From Psychroflexus gondwanensis ACAM 44 (GTDB taxonomy: Bacteria > Bacteroidota > Bacteroidia > Flavobacteriales > Flavobacteriaceae), in contig NZ_APLF01000009.1 of NCBI RefSeq assembly GCF_000355905.1, positions 1-64,000 on the forward strand: a DNA stretch of 64,000 nt. The letters are read 5' to 3'. Position 1 is the stretch's first letter; each line of letters begins with the position of its first letter. This document shows positions 43,443-52,689 of the stretch, in pieces. Both the position numbers and the translations under genes were made by a program. The notes under the pieces were generated by a model. That model saw nothing but the letters and a program-made list of their open reading frames with translations, did no database searches and was not told where the DNA came from.

Positions 43443-44462
43443 ATGTCTAAAATCTTACTCGTTTATACAGGTGGTACAATTGGGATGGTAAAAAATCCTG
43501 AAACTGGTGCCCTTGCGGCTTTCAATTTTGACGAGCTTTTGTCTAATATTCCCGAGTTGAAATTATTGGAACACGATATCAGTACGGTAAGTTTTGAAGA
43601 ACCTGTGGATTCTTCAGATATGGATATAACAGATTATGTAAAGTTGGCGGAGTTGATAGAAATCAATTTTGAAGACTACGATGGATTTGTCGTTTTGCAC
43701 GGAAGTGATACCATGTCTTATTCTGCCTCAGTAATTTCTTTTATGTTCGAGAATTTAAAAAAACCTATTATTTTTACAGGATCTCAACTTCCTATAGGTG
43801 ACTTGCGTACAGATGCAAAAGAAAATTTGATTACTAGCATACAGTTAGCTGGTCTTAAAGAGCAGGGGGAAACCGTTATTAAAGAAGTTGGACTTTACTT
43901 TGAATATAAACTTTACAGGGCAAATAGAACGACTAAAGTGAATGCAGAGCATTTTGAAGCCTTCGCGTCTTCAAATTTTCCTCCTATTGCAGAATCGGGT
44001 GTTAATCTCAAGATCAGCTACGATAAATTGATCAAGCCCAATGTGAGAAAGAAAATGCTAGTTCATAAGCTCTTAAATGATAATATTCTCATATTGAAAC
44101 TATTTCCTGGAATTAATTATAAAACTTTAAGTCATATTTTTAACATTCCGCATCTCGAGGGGATTGTTTTAGAAACTTTTGGGAGTGGAAATGCGAAAAC
44201 AGATCCATGGTTTTTGGAGCTTTTAAAGTCGGTTATAGATCGAGGAGTGAAAGTTGTAAATGTGACTCAGTGTGTTGGCGGGTCAGTGATAATGGGCAAA
44301 TACGCTACGAGTGCGGGCTTAAAAAACATTGGAGTTATAAGTGGAGGAGACATTACGACAGAGGCTGCTGTCGGGAAAATGATGTATCTTTTGTCCAAAA
44401 AATTGGGGCCTAAAGTATTTAAAACTATATTTGAAACTTCACTACGTGGAGAAATGAATTAA
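43443..44462 (+). CDS. ansA: Type I (cytoplasmic) L-asparaginase
   Basis: 339 aa from ATG 43443; the longer frame overlaps the tatD gene and is not homologous. The first active-site Thr is in LLVYTGGTIGMV (about residue 13), the second motif is FVVLHGSDTMSYSASVISF (Thr near 92), followed by ADLRTDAKENLITS-like IGDLRTDAKENLITSI. It hydrolyses asparagine to aspartate and ammonia in the cytoplasm. Length matches bacterial AnsA. Downstream lies a tRNA gene. Confidence 0.93.
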   Translation: MSKILLVYTGGTIGMVKNPETGALAAFNFDELLSNIPELKLLEHDISTVSFEEPVDSSDMDITDYVKLAELIEINFEDYDGFVVLHGSDTMSYSASVISFMFENLKKPIIFTGSQLPIGDLRTDAKENLITSIQLAGLKEQGETVIKEVGLYFEYKLYRANRTTKVNAEHFEAFASSNFPPIAESGVNLKISYDKLIKPNVRKKMLVHKLLNDNILILKLFPGINYKTLSHIFNIPHLEGIVLETFGSGNAKTDPWFLELLKSVIDRGVKVVNVTQCVGGSVIMGKYATSAGLKNIGVISGGDITTEAAVGKMMYLLSKKLGPKVFKTIFETSLRGEMN

Positions 44463-44543
44463 AAAATTAACGCTCATTTCTTCTTGTAAAACTATTTTTT
44501 TTTATTTATTTGCTATGCGTTAATAAATGTTCATTTTAAAACT

Positions 44544-44633
44544 AGAGAGGTGACCGAGTGGTCGAAGGTGTGCGCTTGGAAAGCGTATGTTCCGATTGTA
44601 TCGGAACCGAGGGTTCGAATCCCTTCCTCTCTG
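44544..44633 (+). tRNA. tRNA-Ser (anticodon GGA)
   Basis: The acceptor AGAGAGG pairs with CCTCTCT, discriminator G. The anticodon stem TGCGC/GCGTA encloses TTGGAAA, anticodon GGA. A long variable arm (GTTCCGATTGTATCGGAAC) is typical of serine tRNAs, and the T-loop is GGGTTCGAATCCC. CCA is not encoded. Confidence 0.95.
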
Positions 44634-44693
44634 CTGTTCACTTACAAACTAAAATCATTTAAACACTAATTATTAATTCTAAGACAGACAACA

Positions 44694-45482
44694 ATGAAAA
44701 GATTATTTTCAATTTTAGCCATTTTGGCAATCATGGCAGTTGGTAACACAACTTTAACTGCAGCAAACACTTCTGAAGTTTTTACAGAAGCTGCTGTCAA
44801 TTTCGTTCAAGATGATGCGAGTGCTTCCGCAGAAGGTTCTGAGGAAAGCGTAGGATTCCATCAAGAATTAAAAAACCGTTTCATTGAAGGTGGACCTGGA
44901 TTTATGGGTATCGTACTTCTTTGTCTTATTCTTGGATTAGCGATTGCTTTTGAAAGAATCATTTACTTAAACTTAGCAACAACTAACTCTAAAAAGCTTG
45001 CTCAAAGCGTTGAGGATGCAATGAAGAGTGGTGGTGTAGAGGCTGCAAAAGATGTTTGTAGGAATACAAGTGGTCCAGTAGCGTCTATCTATTATCAAGG
45101 TCTAGACAGAATGCATGAAGGCGTTGAGGCTTCTGAAAAAGCTGTCGTTGCTTATGGTGGAGTTCAAATGGGACAATTAGAGAAAAATGTATCCTGGGTA
45201 TCTTTATTTATCGCTCTAGCACCAATGCTTGGCTTTATGGGTACTGTAATAGGTATGATTCAAGCTTTTGATAAAATTGAAGCAGCGGGTGATATGCAAC
45301 CTTCTTTAGTAGCAGGTGGTATTAAAGTCGCCCTTTTAACAACTGTATTTGGTCTTGTTGTAGCTATTATTCTTCAAATATTTTATAATTATATCATTGC
45401 TAAAATTGATAGCATTGTGAATGATATGGAAGATGCTTCAATTACACTTATTGACATTTTAGTTGCACATAAAAACAAATAA
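44694..45482 (+). CDS. exbB: ExbB/TolQ/MotA-family proton channel subunit
   Basis: 262 aa. An N-terminal cleavable-looking signal (KRLFSILAILAIMAVGNTTL) and acidic linker are followed by TM1 (PGFMGIVLLCLILGLAIAFE), a cytoplasmic domain (about 95-160) and the paired TM2-TM3 (LEKNVSWVSLFIALAPMLGF, VGLL-like ALLTTVFGLVVAIILQIFYN). GTVIGMIQAFDKIE is the family signature. With the ExbD proteins encoded after it, it drives TonB-dependent transport from the proton gradient. It heads a four-gene operon. Confidence 0.93.
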   Translation: MKRLFSILAILAIMAVGNTTLTAANTSEVFTEAAVNFVQDDASASAEGSEESVGFHQELKNRFIEGGPGFMGIVLLCLILGLAIAFERIIYLNLATTNSKKLAQSVEDAMKSGGVEAAKDVCRNTSGPVASIYYQGLDRMHEGVEASEKAVVAYGGVQMGQLEKNVSWVSLFIALAPMLGFMGTVIGMIQAFDKIEAAGDMQPSLVAGGIKVALLTTVFGLVVAIILQIFYNYIIAKIDSIVNDMEDASITLIDILVAHKNK

Positions 45483-45487
45483 TCAGT

Positions 45488-45922
45488 ATGAACAAAATAT
45501 TTAATATCATAAAAATCGTTTTCGGTGTTGTGGGAGCTATCCTTTTTATAAGGATTCTCAACGCTGGGGACGAGGCGATAGAAGCAGATGCAGCCTTACA
45601 AACTAGTGTTTTGGCTCCGTTTATGTGGGTATCCTACATTATTTTAGGAGTGACTGTATTAGCTGTTCTTTTCTTTGCTATTAAGGCTCTTTTTACAGGG
45701 AATATTAAGAAAACACTGTTATCATTAGGTGGATTTATCTTAGTTATAGTTATTTCCTACGCCGTTTCTAGCGGAACTGAAACAGCCATGAGGGACGGAG
45801 ATATTTTATCTGCTAATGGATCTAGATGGGTAAGCGCAGGATTAGTAGCTTTTTACATCCTTGCAGCACTGGCCGTATTAGCGATGTTTTTATCTAGTGT
45901 GAGAAAAATCATAAACAAATAA
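45488..45922 (+). CDS. Membrane protein of the exb operon, function unknown
   Basis: 144 aa with four predicted TM segments (about 4-22, 45-65, 76-95, 118-138), separated by short loops. No motif that I recognise. It lies 5 bases after exbB and 2 bases before exbD, and a gene of this kind is often found at this place in Flavobacteriia. It may therefore be an accessory subunit of the proton-channel complex; this is inference from position. Confidence 0.85.
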   Translation: MNKIFNIIKIVFGVVGAILFIRILNAGDEAIEADAALQTSVLAPFMWVSYIILGVTVLAVLFFAIKALFTGNIKKTLLSLGGFILVIVISYAVSSGTETAMRDGDILSANGSRWVSAGLVAFYILAALAVLAMFLSSVRKIINK

Positions 45923-45924
45923 TT

Positions 45925-46533
45925 ATGGCAAAAAGAGCAGCACCAGAGGTAAACGCTGGATCCATGGCGGATATAGCTTTCCTTTTGCTTATCTTTTTCT
46001 TAGTCACAACAACTATAGAAACTGATAGCGGAATTACAAGGAAATTACCTCCTATAGATGATGAACAAGAAGAGCCACCAATACTGAAGGAACGTAATAT
46101 CTTTGTTGTCCTTGTCAATTCCAATGGTGATCTTCTAGTTGAAGACGAGATTATGGAGTTTAAGAATCTTAGACAAGCCACTATTGATTTTCTTGATAAT
46201 GGTGGAGGACTAGGTGACGAAGCTTGCGATTATTGCCAAGGCCCTAGACTTACTAGCTCATCAGATAATCCTGTAAAAGCTGTTGTTTCCTTACAGAACG
46301 ACAGAAAAACTCAATACGGAAGATATATAGCAGTACAAAACGAACTTGTCGCTGCCTATAACGTCTTAAGAGATAGAGAGGCGAATAGATTATATAACAT
46401 CGATTTTACAGAAATGGAAGATGATTACAACGATCCAGAATTTCAAGGGGATAAGGATAAGTTGAAAGAAAGAATTGGTGTTATAAAAGAGTTATTCCCA
46501 CAAAAACTATCTGAAGCAGAACCTAAACGATAA
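45925..46533 (+). CDS. exbD: ExbD/TolR-family protein
   Basis: 202 aa. The N-terminal TM helix with its conserved acidic residue is in VNAGSMADIAFLLLIFFLVTTTI, preceded by a short cytoplasmic head. The periplasmic domain begins LPPIDDEQEEPPILKERNIF and is longer than in E. coli ExbD, with a Cys pair (DEACDYCQG). The TM Asp carries protons in this family. It is the first of two ExbD proteins in the operon. Confidence 0.93.
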   Translation: MAKRAAPEVNAGSMADIAFLLLIFFLVTTTIETDSGITRKLPPIDDEQEEPPILKERNIFVVLVNSNGDLLVEDEIMEFKNLRQATIDFLDNGGGLGDEACDYCQGPRLTSSSDNPVKAVVSLQNDRKTQYGRYIAVQNELVAAYNVLRDREANRLYNIDFTEMEDDYNDPEFQGDKDKLKERIGVIKELFPQKLSEAEPKR

Positions 46534-46547
46534 AAATTTGAGCACTT

Positions 46548-47030
46548 ATGTCAAAATTTAAAAAGAAAGGTGAGGGAGGAACCCCAGCAATTTCAACTGC
46601 ATCCTTACCGGATATTGTTTTTATGCTTTTGTTCTTTTTTATGGTGGTTACTGTAATGAGAGACAATTCTCTTAAGGTTCAAAATATTTTACCTTTCGCA
46701 GACCAAGTCGAAAAATTGGATAAGAAAAATCTGATTATGTATATCTATGCGGGGAAACCTTCACCAAGATATCAAGAGACCTTTGGTACAGAAGCCAGAA
46801 TTCAATTGAATGATAAATACGCAAGTATCAGCGATGTACAACAATTTATAAAAGAGGAACGTCTCTCTAAGCGTGAAGAATTACGTGATAAGTTGACTAC
46901 CGCTTTGAAAGTTGATAAAGAAACTAATATGGGGTTAGTATCCGACATCAAACAAGAATTGCGTAAAGCAGAAGCATTAAAAATTAATTATACTACTAAA
47001 CAAGGTGAAGCATCGCTTAATTTAGAATAA
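46548..47030 (+). CDS. exbD: Second ExbD/TolR-family protein
   Basis: 160 aa. The TM helix PAISTASLPDIVFMLLFFFM carries the conserved Asp (LPD) after a Lys-rich head (SKFKKKGEGG). The periplasmic domain contains VQNILPFADQVEKLDKKNLI and a helical end. Pairs of ExbD paralogues after ExbB are common in Bacteroidota. The operon ends with a terminator 21 bases later. Confidence 0.92.
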   Translation: MSKFKKKGEGGTPAISTASLPDIVFMLLFFFMVVTVMRDNSLKVQNILPFADQVEKLDKKNLIMYIYAGKPSPRYQETFGTEARIQLNDKYASISDVQQFIKEERLSKREELRDKLTTALKVDKETNMGLVSDIKQELRKAEALKINYTTKQGEASLNLE

Positions 47031-47051
47031 GCACTTGTTTTACTGAACTTA

Positions 47052-47082
47052 AAAAGGCATTTCTTAATTAGAAATGCCTTTT
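47052..47082 (+). terminator. Rho-independent terminator of the exb operon
   Basis: AAAAGGCATTTC and GAAATGCCTTTT form a perfect 12-bp stem around a 7-base loop; A and T tails flank it, so it may work in both directions. Confidence 0.92.
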
Positions 47083-47111
47083 CAAGTTTATAAACTAGCT
47101 TATCTTTCCTT

Positions 47112-47119
47112 TATCTTTG
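47112..47119 (+). promoter_or_regulatory. -7 box of the barrel-protein gene, possibly leaderless
   Basis: TATCTTTG is a perfect Bacteroidota -7 box that ends six bases before ATG 47126. Transcription would start at or next to the ATG. No obvious TTG stands 19-20 nt upstream, so the assignment is tentative. Confidence 0.45.
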
Positions 47120-47125
47120 TTGTTC

Positions 47126-47824
47126 ATGAAATTTATAGGTCTCCTTTTCTTCTTCTTTTCTTTTTCTTCGCTTCTTGCTCAAGATGAGCTTGAGTGGTTG
47201 AAAGAAAATAAAAATGATTCGCTCTACAGGGAGGATCAATTTTATTTTGGGTTTAGCTTCAATTTTTTGACAGAATTACCCTCAGATGTTGAACAATCTG
47301 GATTTTCTGGGGGTCTTATGTTTGGATACATTAGAGACATGCCCATTAATAAAAGACGCAATCTGTCAATTGGCTTAGGGCTTGGTCTTAATCTTAATAC
47401 ATTTGGTCAATCTCTTCAGGTTAATTCTAATGCGGGTCAAGATATATTTCTTCCTATAAATCCCGATCGCGACTATAATGTCAACCGCTTTACGACCAAT
47501 ATCGTTGAAGTACCCCTAGAGTTGCGGTGGAGATCTTCAGACATAGATAAGTATGCTTTTTGGAGAGTTTATCTTGGCGTTCATGTTGGCTATGTATTTC
47601 GCTTTAAATCTACTTTCGAGTCGGTTGAAGAACAATATACTGTTACAGATGTTGATGCTCTTAATTCTTTTAGAACCAGCGCTAAACTTACTTTTGGTTA
47701 TGGTGCCATCAACTTTTTTGTAAACATGAGTCTTACCCCAGTCTTTGACGGTGAAATTGAGTCGACAGGAGAGCGTGTGAGCATTACCCCTATAAAGGCA
47801 GGTCTCGTATTTTTCTTTCTATAG
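47126..47824 (+). CDS. Outer-membrane beta-barrel protein (PorT-like)
   Basis: 232 aa from ATG 47126 with a signal peptide (MKFIGLLFFFFSFSSLLAQ). The longer frame uses TTG codons that overlap the -7 box. The mature part has alternating strands suited to an outer-membrane barrel: FYFGFSFNFL, GGLMFGYIRDMPI, NLSIGLGLGLNLNTF, VEVPLELRWRSS, WRVYLGVHVGYVF and AGLVFFFL at the C-terminus. The VPLELRWR strand is typical of PorT-like proteins, some of which serve type IX secretion. Function is not certain. Confidence 0.85.
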   Translation: MKFIGLLFFFFSFSSLLAQDELEWLKENKNDSLYREDQFYFGFSFNFLTELPSDVEQSGFSGGLMFGYIRDMPINKRRNLSIGLGLGLNLNTFGQSLQVNSNAGQDIFLPINPDRDYNVNRFTTNIVEVPLELRWRSSDIDKYAFWRVYLGVHVGYVFRFKSTFESVEEQYTVTDVDALNSFRTSAKLTFGYGAINFFVNMSLTPVFDGEIESTGERVSITPIKAGLVFFFL

Positions 47825-48439
47825 CTATACCCAATAACTGAAGAAATATAACTGAGGTAAAATCCCTGCTATAATCCCTAAAAAGATCTCTGGGACCGTA
47901 TGTGCGTTTTGAAACACTCTAGATGAACTCACAACGCCTAAGAATAGAGTAAAAAATACAATAGACAGGAGCATGCTTACATGAAAGGATAAACTCAAGC
48001 CAATAATAAAACAGGTTAATCCACTTATCCCTAAAGCATGCAGGCTTATTTTTATGCTAAACATACTAAAGAGCAAAGAAATAATACCAGAAAATAAGAT
48101 GCCCGAGAAAAAATAAAATAGAGTTCTATAGTTGTAGACGTCTATAATTCTGTTGAGTAACACTAAGATCAAAAGGATAAAAAGCATCAAAAATAATCGC
48201 CTTTCTCTGACTTTGGAAAGTTCATAATCCGAAATGAGTTTTAAATTCTTAGATATAAATAGAAAAACTATGGGTAAGAAAATAGTAAGAATGGAAATGG
48301 CAAGTAGTTTTGCCGTGATGAGTTGGTTATCTAAGTAGTTTGGAATGGCATAGAAGTAATACAAGCACCCGAGTAATGGCATCCAGAGTGGATGGCCAAG
48401 AATGGAAACTGCTTTAGAAAATCGCCTTAGTGATTTCAT
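47825..48439 (-). CDS. Multi-pass membrane protein, distant PAP2-like
   Basis: 204 aa with about six TM segments. The C-terminal part SSRVFQNAHTVPEIFLGIIA recalls the final helix region of PAP2 phosphatases (an S-x-x-x-H/A-H-x-x-x-E pattern). The upstream phosphatase signature is not evident, so an enzyme activity is doubtful. It overlaps the rpoN stop by 4 bases and is cotranscribed with it. It converges on the barrel-protein gene with no spacing. Confidence 0.75.
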   Translation of the reverse strand: MKSLRRFSKAVSILGHPLWMPLLGCLYYFYAIPNYLDNQLITAKLLAISILTIFLPIVFLFISKNLKLISDYELSKVRERRLFLMLFILLILVLLNRIIDVYNYRTLFYFFSGILFSGIISLLFSMFSIKISLHALGISGLTCFIIGLSLSFHVSMLLSIVFFTLFLGVVSSSRVFQNAHTVPEIFLGIIAGILPQLYFFSYWV

Positions 48440-49884
48440 ATTTCCTTACGAAGTCTGGCTACAGGCAAATCCAATTGTTCTCTATATTTAGCAATAGTTC
48501 GTCGAGCTATAGGATAACCTTTCTCTTTTAAAATCTGAGCCAATTTAGCATCGGTATGCGGCTTCTTTTTGTCTTCTGAATCAATAGTCATTTCTAAGAT
48601 TTTTTTAATCTCTCTAGTGGATACTTCTTCCCCTTCTTCGTTTGTCATTGATTCTGAAAAGAAACTTTTAATCAAAAAAGTTCCATAAGGTGTTTCCACA
48701 TATTTGCTATTAGCCACTCGAGAAACAGTACTGATGTCCATATTGATTTTCTCTGCGATATCTTTTAGGATCATCGGCTTCAAGCTCCTTTCATCACCAG
48801 ACAAAAAGTAGTCTTTTTGATGAATCATAATAGAATACATGGTAGAGTACAAGGTGTCTTGTCTTTGTTTTATAGCATCGATAAACCACTTTGCAGAATC
48901 TAGTTTTTGTTTGATGAAAAAGACTGCTTCTTTCTGTTCTCTCGTTTTTTTAGTAGACTCTTTGTATCCCTTCAGCATATTGGAATAATCACGTGAAATA
49001 TGCATTTCTGGCGCATTTCTACCATTCAAGGTGAGCTCCAGCTCTCCATTTTTTATGTGAATGGCAAAGTCTGGAATGACATGCTCTACCGATCTACTAT
49101 TTCCGGAAAAAGAAGCGCCAGGTTTTGGGTTGAGATGTTCAATTTCTTCAATAGCTTCTTTGAGTTTTTCTTCGGAAATAGAAAATTTTTGAATGAGCTT
49201 TTCATAATGCTTTTTACTGAACTTATCAAACGCCTCATCAACGATTCTGTAGGCTAAGTCAGCGCTCTCTGTCTTATTTTTTCTGTGAAGTTGAATCAAT
49301 AAACATTCTCTCAAGTCTCTAGCGCCAACTCCAGCTGGGTCTAGAGATTGAACTATTTTCAGAACCTTTTCTACGGTTTCTTCGTCGGTATAGATGTTTT
49401 GGGTGAAAGCCAAATCATCTACAATATCTATAAGGGAACGTCTTATATATCCACTATCATCAACGCTACCTACTAGAAAAAAGGCGATTTCTTCTTGATT
49501 TTCTTTAAAACTAAAGGTTTGTAATTGTGTTTTAAGAAATTGAGAAAAGGAGGTCCCAGAGGCATAAGGGACTTGTTTGTCTTCGTCGTCGGCACTGTAA
49601 TTATTGGCCTTTAATTTATAACTAGGAACTTCATCATCACTCAAATAATCATCTACATCAAATTCTGTTTCAATAATATCCCTTTCCTCTTCGGTATTTT
49701 CATTACTGAATTCATCTTCAAATTCATCCTTTTCCTTGCCAGCATCCAAGGCAGGATTTTCTTCATATTCCTGCTTTACTCTTTGCTCAAAGGCCAAGGT
49801 AGGAAGCTGTATCAGCTTCATCAACTGGATTTGTTGAGGGGATAGTTTTTGTGATAACTTTAAATTTAGGCCTTGTTTGAGCAT
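48436..49884 (-). CDS. rpoN: RNA polymerase sigma-54 factor
   Basis: 482 aa. Region I is LNLKLSQKLSPQQIQLMKLI, then LPTLAFEQRVKQEYEENPAL; the acidic region II (about 50-105) follows; core-binding and HTH parts fill the middle (DIAEKINMDISTVSRVANSK); and the RpoN box reads ARRTIAKYREQLDL near residue 460. Sigma-54 needs an AAA+ activator for transcription; none is encoded in this window. A gene for a small membrane protein follows in the same unit. Confidence 0.96.
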   Translation of the reverse strand: MLKQGLNLKLSQKLSPQQIQLMKLIQLPTLAFEQRVKQEYEENPALDAGKEKDEFEDEFSNENTEEERDIIETEFDVDDYLSDDEVPSYKLKANNYSADDEDKQVPYASGTSFSQFLKTQLQTFSFKENQEEIAFFLVGSVDDSGYIRRSLIDIVDDLAFTQNIYTDEETVEKVLKIVQSLDPAGVGARDLRECLLIQLHRKNKTESADLAYRIVDEAFDKFSKKHYEKLIQKFSISEEKLKEAIEEIEHLNPKPGASFSGNSRSVEHVIPDFAIHIKNGELELTLNGRNAPEMHISRDYSNMLKGYKESTKKTREQKEAVFFIKQKLDSAKWFIDAIKQRQDTLYSTMYSIMIHQKDYFLSGDERSLKPMILKDIAEKINMDISTVSRVANSKYVETPYGTFLIKSFFSESMTNEEGEEVSTREIKKILEMTIDSEDKKKPHTDAKLAQILKEKGYPIARRTIAKYREQLDLPVARLRKEI

Positions 49885-49967
49885 TATGTTTTAGTCAATT
49901 TTTTACTTGTTCGACGGAGAACCCTAATCAAAATTAGGTTAGGTTACTGCATTTCAAATCTAAAAGA

Positions 49968-50846
49968 TTACAAACTCCTATTTATAAATTTAACGAATTT
50001 ATGTGGTAATTCTGTTTCGAAACTTAATCTTTTATTGGTTTTAGGATGATGGAGCTCGAGAGAGGAAGCAAATAACATTAGCGTGTTAGATGTTTTAAGG
50101 GAACCATAGGTTTTGTCACCAACTATAGGATGACCTATTTTTGAGAGGTGAATTCTCAGCTGATGGGTTCTCCCGGAGCTAGGCTTCAAGCTCAATACAC
50201 TGAAATCCTCTTGATTTATTTTAAACGCCTTTTCAACCCTATAGTTGGTAGAACTTTGTTTTCCATCAATATCTAGGCTTATGACATCACTAAGAGGATC
50301 GAAGTGTCCTTCAACGATAGCTAAATAGGTTTTATGAACCTTATTGTGCTCGAATAAAACTGAAAGGAAGGATTTTGAAGTTAAGGTTTTAGCAATTATC
50401 AGTAGGCCAGATGTAGGATTATCGAGTCTATGAACGGGCTGTGGATAGGGGAGTTTATCTTTTTCTGAAGAGACTTTTAGATTAAAGGCTAAGGCGTTTT
50501 CAATGGTTTTGAAATAATTCCCATTGGTAGGATATCCTTCAGGCTTATTCACCACAGCCATAGAGTCGTCCTCAAAAATAACCTCGAGTCGTAATGGAAA
50601 AACTTTCTTTTTATGATGAAGCTCTTCGGCATACAATTCCAAAATTTGACCTTGTTCTATCCAATCTGATGTTTCAGCAACTCGACCATTAAGAAAAATA
50701 AGTCCCTTCTTAATGGCCTTTTTTAGAGCACTCTTAGTTTTAATTGACTCAAACACAGTAAATCCATAGTCCTGAAGCCGGATCTTTTTTTCTAGGGCTA
50801 ACACGTGATGACTTTCAATGCAATCTCCTGGCTTAAAATTCTGCAT
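49968..50846 (-). CDS. RluA-family pseudouridine synthase
   Basis: 292 aa from ATG 50846, the start that fits the S4-like N-terminal domain (LEKKIRLQDYGFTVFESI, KKAIKKGLIFLNGRVAETS). The catalytic Asp lies in PVHRLDNPTSGLLI; SGRTHQLRIHLSKIGHPIVG and GDKTYG follow as in RluA-type enzymes. It would isomerise uridine in rRNA or tRNA; the target cannot be assigned. It overlaps the asnS stop by 14 bases. Confidence 0.92.
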   Translation of the reverse strand: MQNFKPGDCIESHHVLALEKKIRLQDYGFTVFESIKTKSALKKAIKKGLIFLNGRVAETSDWIEQGQILELYAEELHHKKKVFPLRLEVIFEDDSMAVVNKPEGYPTNGNYFKTIENALAFNLKVSSEKDKLPYPQPVHRLDNPTSGLLIIAKTLTSKSFLSVLFEHNKVHKTYLAIVEGHFDPLSDVISLDIDGKQSSTNYRVEKAFKINQEDFSVLSLKPSSGRTHQLRIHLSKIGHPIVGDKTYGSLKTSNTLMLFASSLELHHPKTNKRLSFETELPHKFVKFINRSL

Positions 50847-52275
50847 TTTGAGGGCTTCTAGGGTAAGGAATAACATCTCTTATGTTCGACATTCCTGTAG
50901 CAAATAACACAAGACGTTCAAAGCCTAATCCAAAGCCAGAGTGAACACAAGTTCCAAATTTTCTGGTGTCCAAATACCACCACAACTCTTTTTCATCTAT
51001 CCCAATTTCTCTCATTTTAGAAAGTAAAACATCGTAGCGTTCTTCTCTTTGTGAACCTCCTGCGATTTCACCAATACCGGGGAAAAGAACATCCATGGCT
51101 CTTACGGTTTTGCCATCGTCATTCAGTCGCATGTAAAAGGCTTTGATATCAGCTGGGTAATCATAAATCACAACTGGACAGCCAAAATGTTTCTCTACGA
51201 GATAGCGCTCGTGCTCACTTTGTAAATCTGCCCCCCATTCTTCAATGATATAATTGAATTTTTTCTTTTTGTTAGGTTTCGAATTTCTTAAGATATCTAT
51301 AGCCTCTGTATAGGACACTCTTTTGAAATTATTTTTGAGGACAAAATCTATTTTTTCACGCAGAGGCATCGGTGATCTATCTTTTTCTGGCTTAGATTTT
51401 TCCTCTTCAAGAAGTCTGTTTTCCAAAAATTCTAAATCAGATTTACAATGCTCTGTAATATATTTCAAGACATATTGGATGAAATCTTCGGCTAAATCTA
51501 TATTGCCTTCTAAATCACAAAAGGCGACTTCTGGTTCAATCATCCAGAATTCCGCTAGGTGTCTAGTCGTATTGGAGTTTTCTGCTCTAAAGGTAGGTCC
51601 AAAGGTATATACTTTTCCTAGGCCCAATGCATAAGTCTCAGCTTCCAATTGACCGCTAACCGTTAGATTGGTTTCTTTTCCGAAGAAGTCTTGGGAAAAA
51701 TCAATCTCGCCGTCTTCAGTTTTTGGTGGGTTTTTTAAGTCTAAGTTGGTAACTTTAAACATTTCTCCTGCTCCTTCAGCATCACTTCCAGTAACAATAG
51801 GCGTGTTCACGTAATAGAAACCGTTGTCATTGAAGTATTGGTGTACAGCAAAAGATAGTTTGGATCGCATTCTCATTACCGCCCCAAACGTATTTGTTCT
51901 TACTCTCAAATGAGCTTGTTCTCTTAATTTTTCAAAAGAGTGCTTTTTAGGCTGAAGAATGGTTTTCTTCACATCTTCTGGATGAGCTTCTCCAAGAATG
52001 TCGATGGATTTCACTTCCAATTCTACACTCTGTCCTTTTCCCTCACTTTCTTTTAAAGTTCCAGAAACAGAAATGGCAGCACCTGTTGTTATTTTTTTTA
52101 AAACTTCATCATCTGTATTTTCAAAATCGACGACGCATTGTAAATTCTCTAAACAAGATCCATCGTTTAAAGCGATAAACCGATTACTCCTAAAGGCTCT
52201 CACCCAACCATTAACTTTATAGTCCTGTAGAACTTGATCGCTTTCTATTAGCTCAACTACCTTTTTAATTATCAT
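50833..52275 (-). CDS. asnS: Asparagine-tRNA ligase
   Basis: 480 aa. The N-terminal OB-fold anticodon-binding domain (VNGWVRAFRSNRFIALNDGS) precedes a class II catalytic domain: YYVNTPIVTGSDAEGAGEMF, motif 2 in TFGPTFRAENSNTTRHLAEF, and motif 3 GFGLGFERLVLFATGMSNIR. A long insertion around 235-310 is typical of AsnRS from Bacteroidota. It charges tRNA-Asn directly. It is the first gene of a minus-strand unit with the pseudouridine synthase. Confidence 0.96.
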   Translation of the reverse strand: MIIKKVVELIESDQVLQDYKVNGWVRAFRSNRFIALNDGSCLENLQCVVDFENTDDEVLKKITTGAAISVSGTLKESEGKGQSVELEVKSIDILGEAHPEDVKKTILQPKKHSFEKLREQAHLRVRTNTFGAVMRMRSKLSFAVHQYFNDNGFYYVNTPIVTGSDAEGAGEMFKVTNLDLKNPPKTEDGEIDFSQDFFGKETNLTVSGQLEAETYALGLGKVYTFGPTFRAENSNTTRHLAEFWMIEPEVAFCDLEGNIDLAEDFIQYVLKYITEHCKSDLEFLENRLLEEEKSKPEKDRSPMPLREKIDFVLKNNFKRVSYTEAIDILRNSKPNKKKKFNYIIEEWGADLQSEHERYLVEKHFGCPVVIYDYPADIKAFYMRLNDDGKTVRAMDVLFPGIGEIAGGSQREERYDVLLSKMREIGIDEKELWWYLDTRKFGTCVHSGFGLGFERLVLFATGMSNIRDVIPYPRSPQNAEF

Positions 52276-52406
52276 TTTGTTTGTTTTAAGAGAAAGGCAA
52301 AGATAATTTTTTCCCTAAGGCTTTACAATACCTTTCTCTAAATAGATGAAGAGTCTTAACTTGTACTCATTTTAGAATCTTGTGGTAATTATGATTAAAA
52401 AGCTTG

Positions 52407-52436
52407 TTGATTTTCGAGAAAGCTTCATATCTTTGT
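52407..52436 (+). promoter_or_regulatory. feoAB promoter
   Basis: TTG (52407-52409), 19 bases and TATCTTTG (52429-52436) fit the Bacteroidota promoter consensus TTG-N19-TAnnTTTG exactly. Transcription would begin near 52442, 14 bases before feoA. No Fur-like box is evident by eye. Confidence 0.7.
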
Positions 52437-52455
52437 TTAAAATCATTCTAAATAA

Positions 52456-52689
52456 ATGTTGACGATCGCTAGTTTAAAAAAAGGACAGAAGGCTATTATT
52501 GGTGAGATGACTTCTCAGGATATACCACTTAAGCTCTTAGAAATGGGGTGTTTGCCAGGAAATCATGTTGAATTGATACAGATTGCTCCCTTTAAAGACC
52601 CGCTATATCTCAATATTAATGATACTTTTTTATCGATTAGAAGAGAAACAGCAAAGCTGATTCACATTGAACTTATTCCTGATGAGTAA
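52456..52689 (+). CDS. feoA: FeoA-family protein
   Basis: A cytoplasmic SH3-like protein of 77 aa that assists the ferrous-iron transporter. MLTIASLKKGQKAIIGEMTS, LLEMGCLPGNHVELIQIAPF and FLSIRRETAKLIHIELI follow the family pattern. The end overlaps the feoB start by 8 bases. Confidence 0.93.
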   Translation: MLTIASLKKGQKAIIGEMTSQDIPLKLLEMGCLPGNHVELIQIAPFKDPLYLNINDTFLSIRRETAKLIHIELIPDE

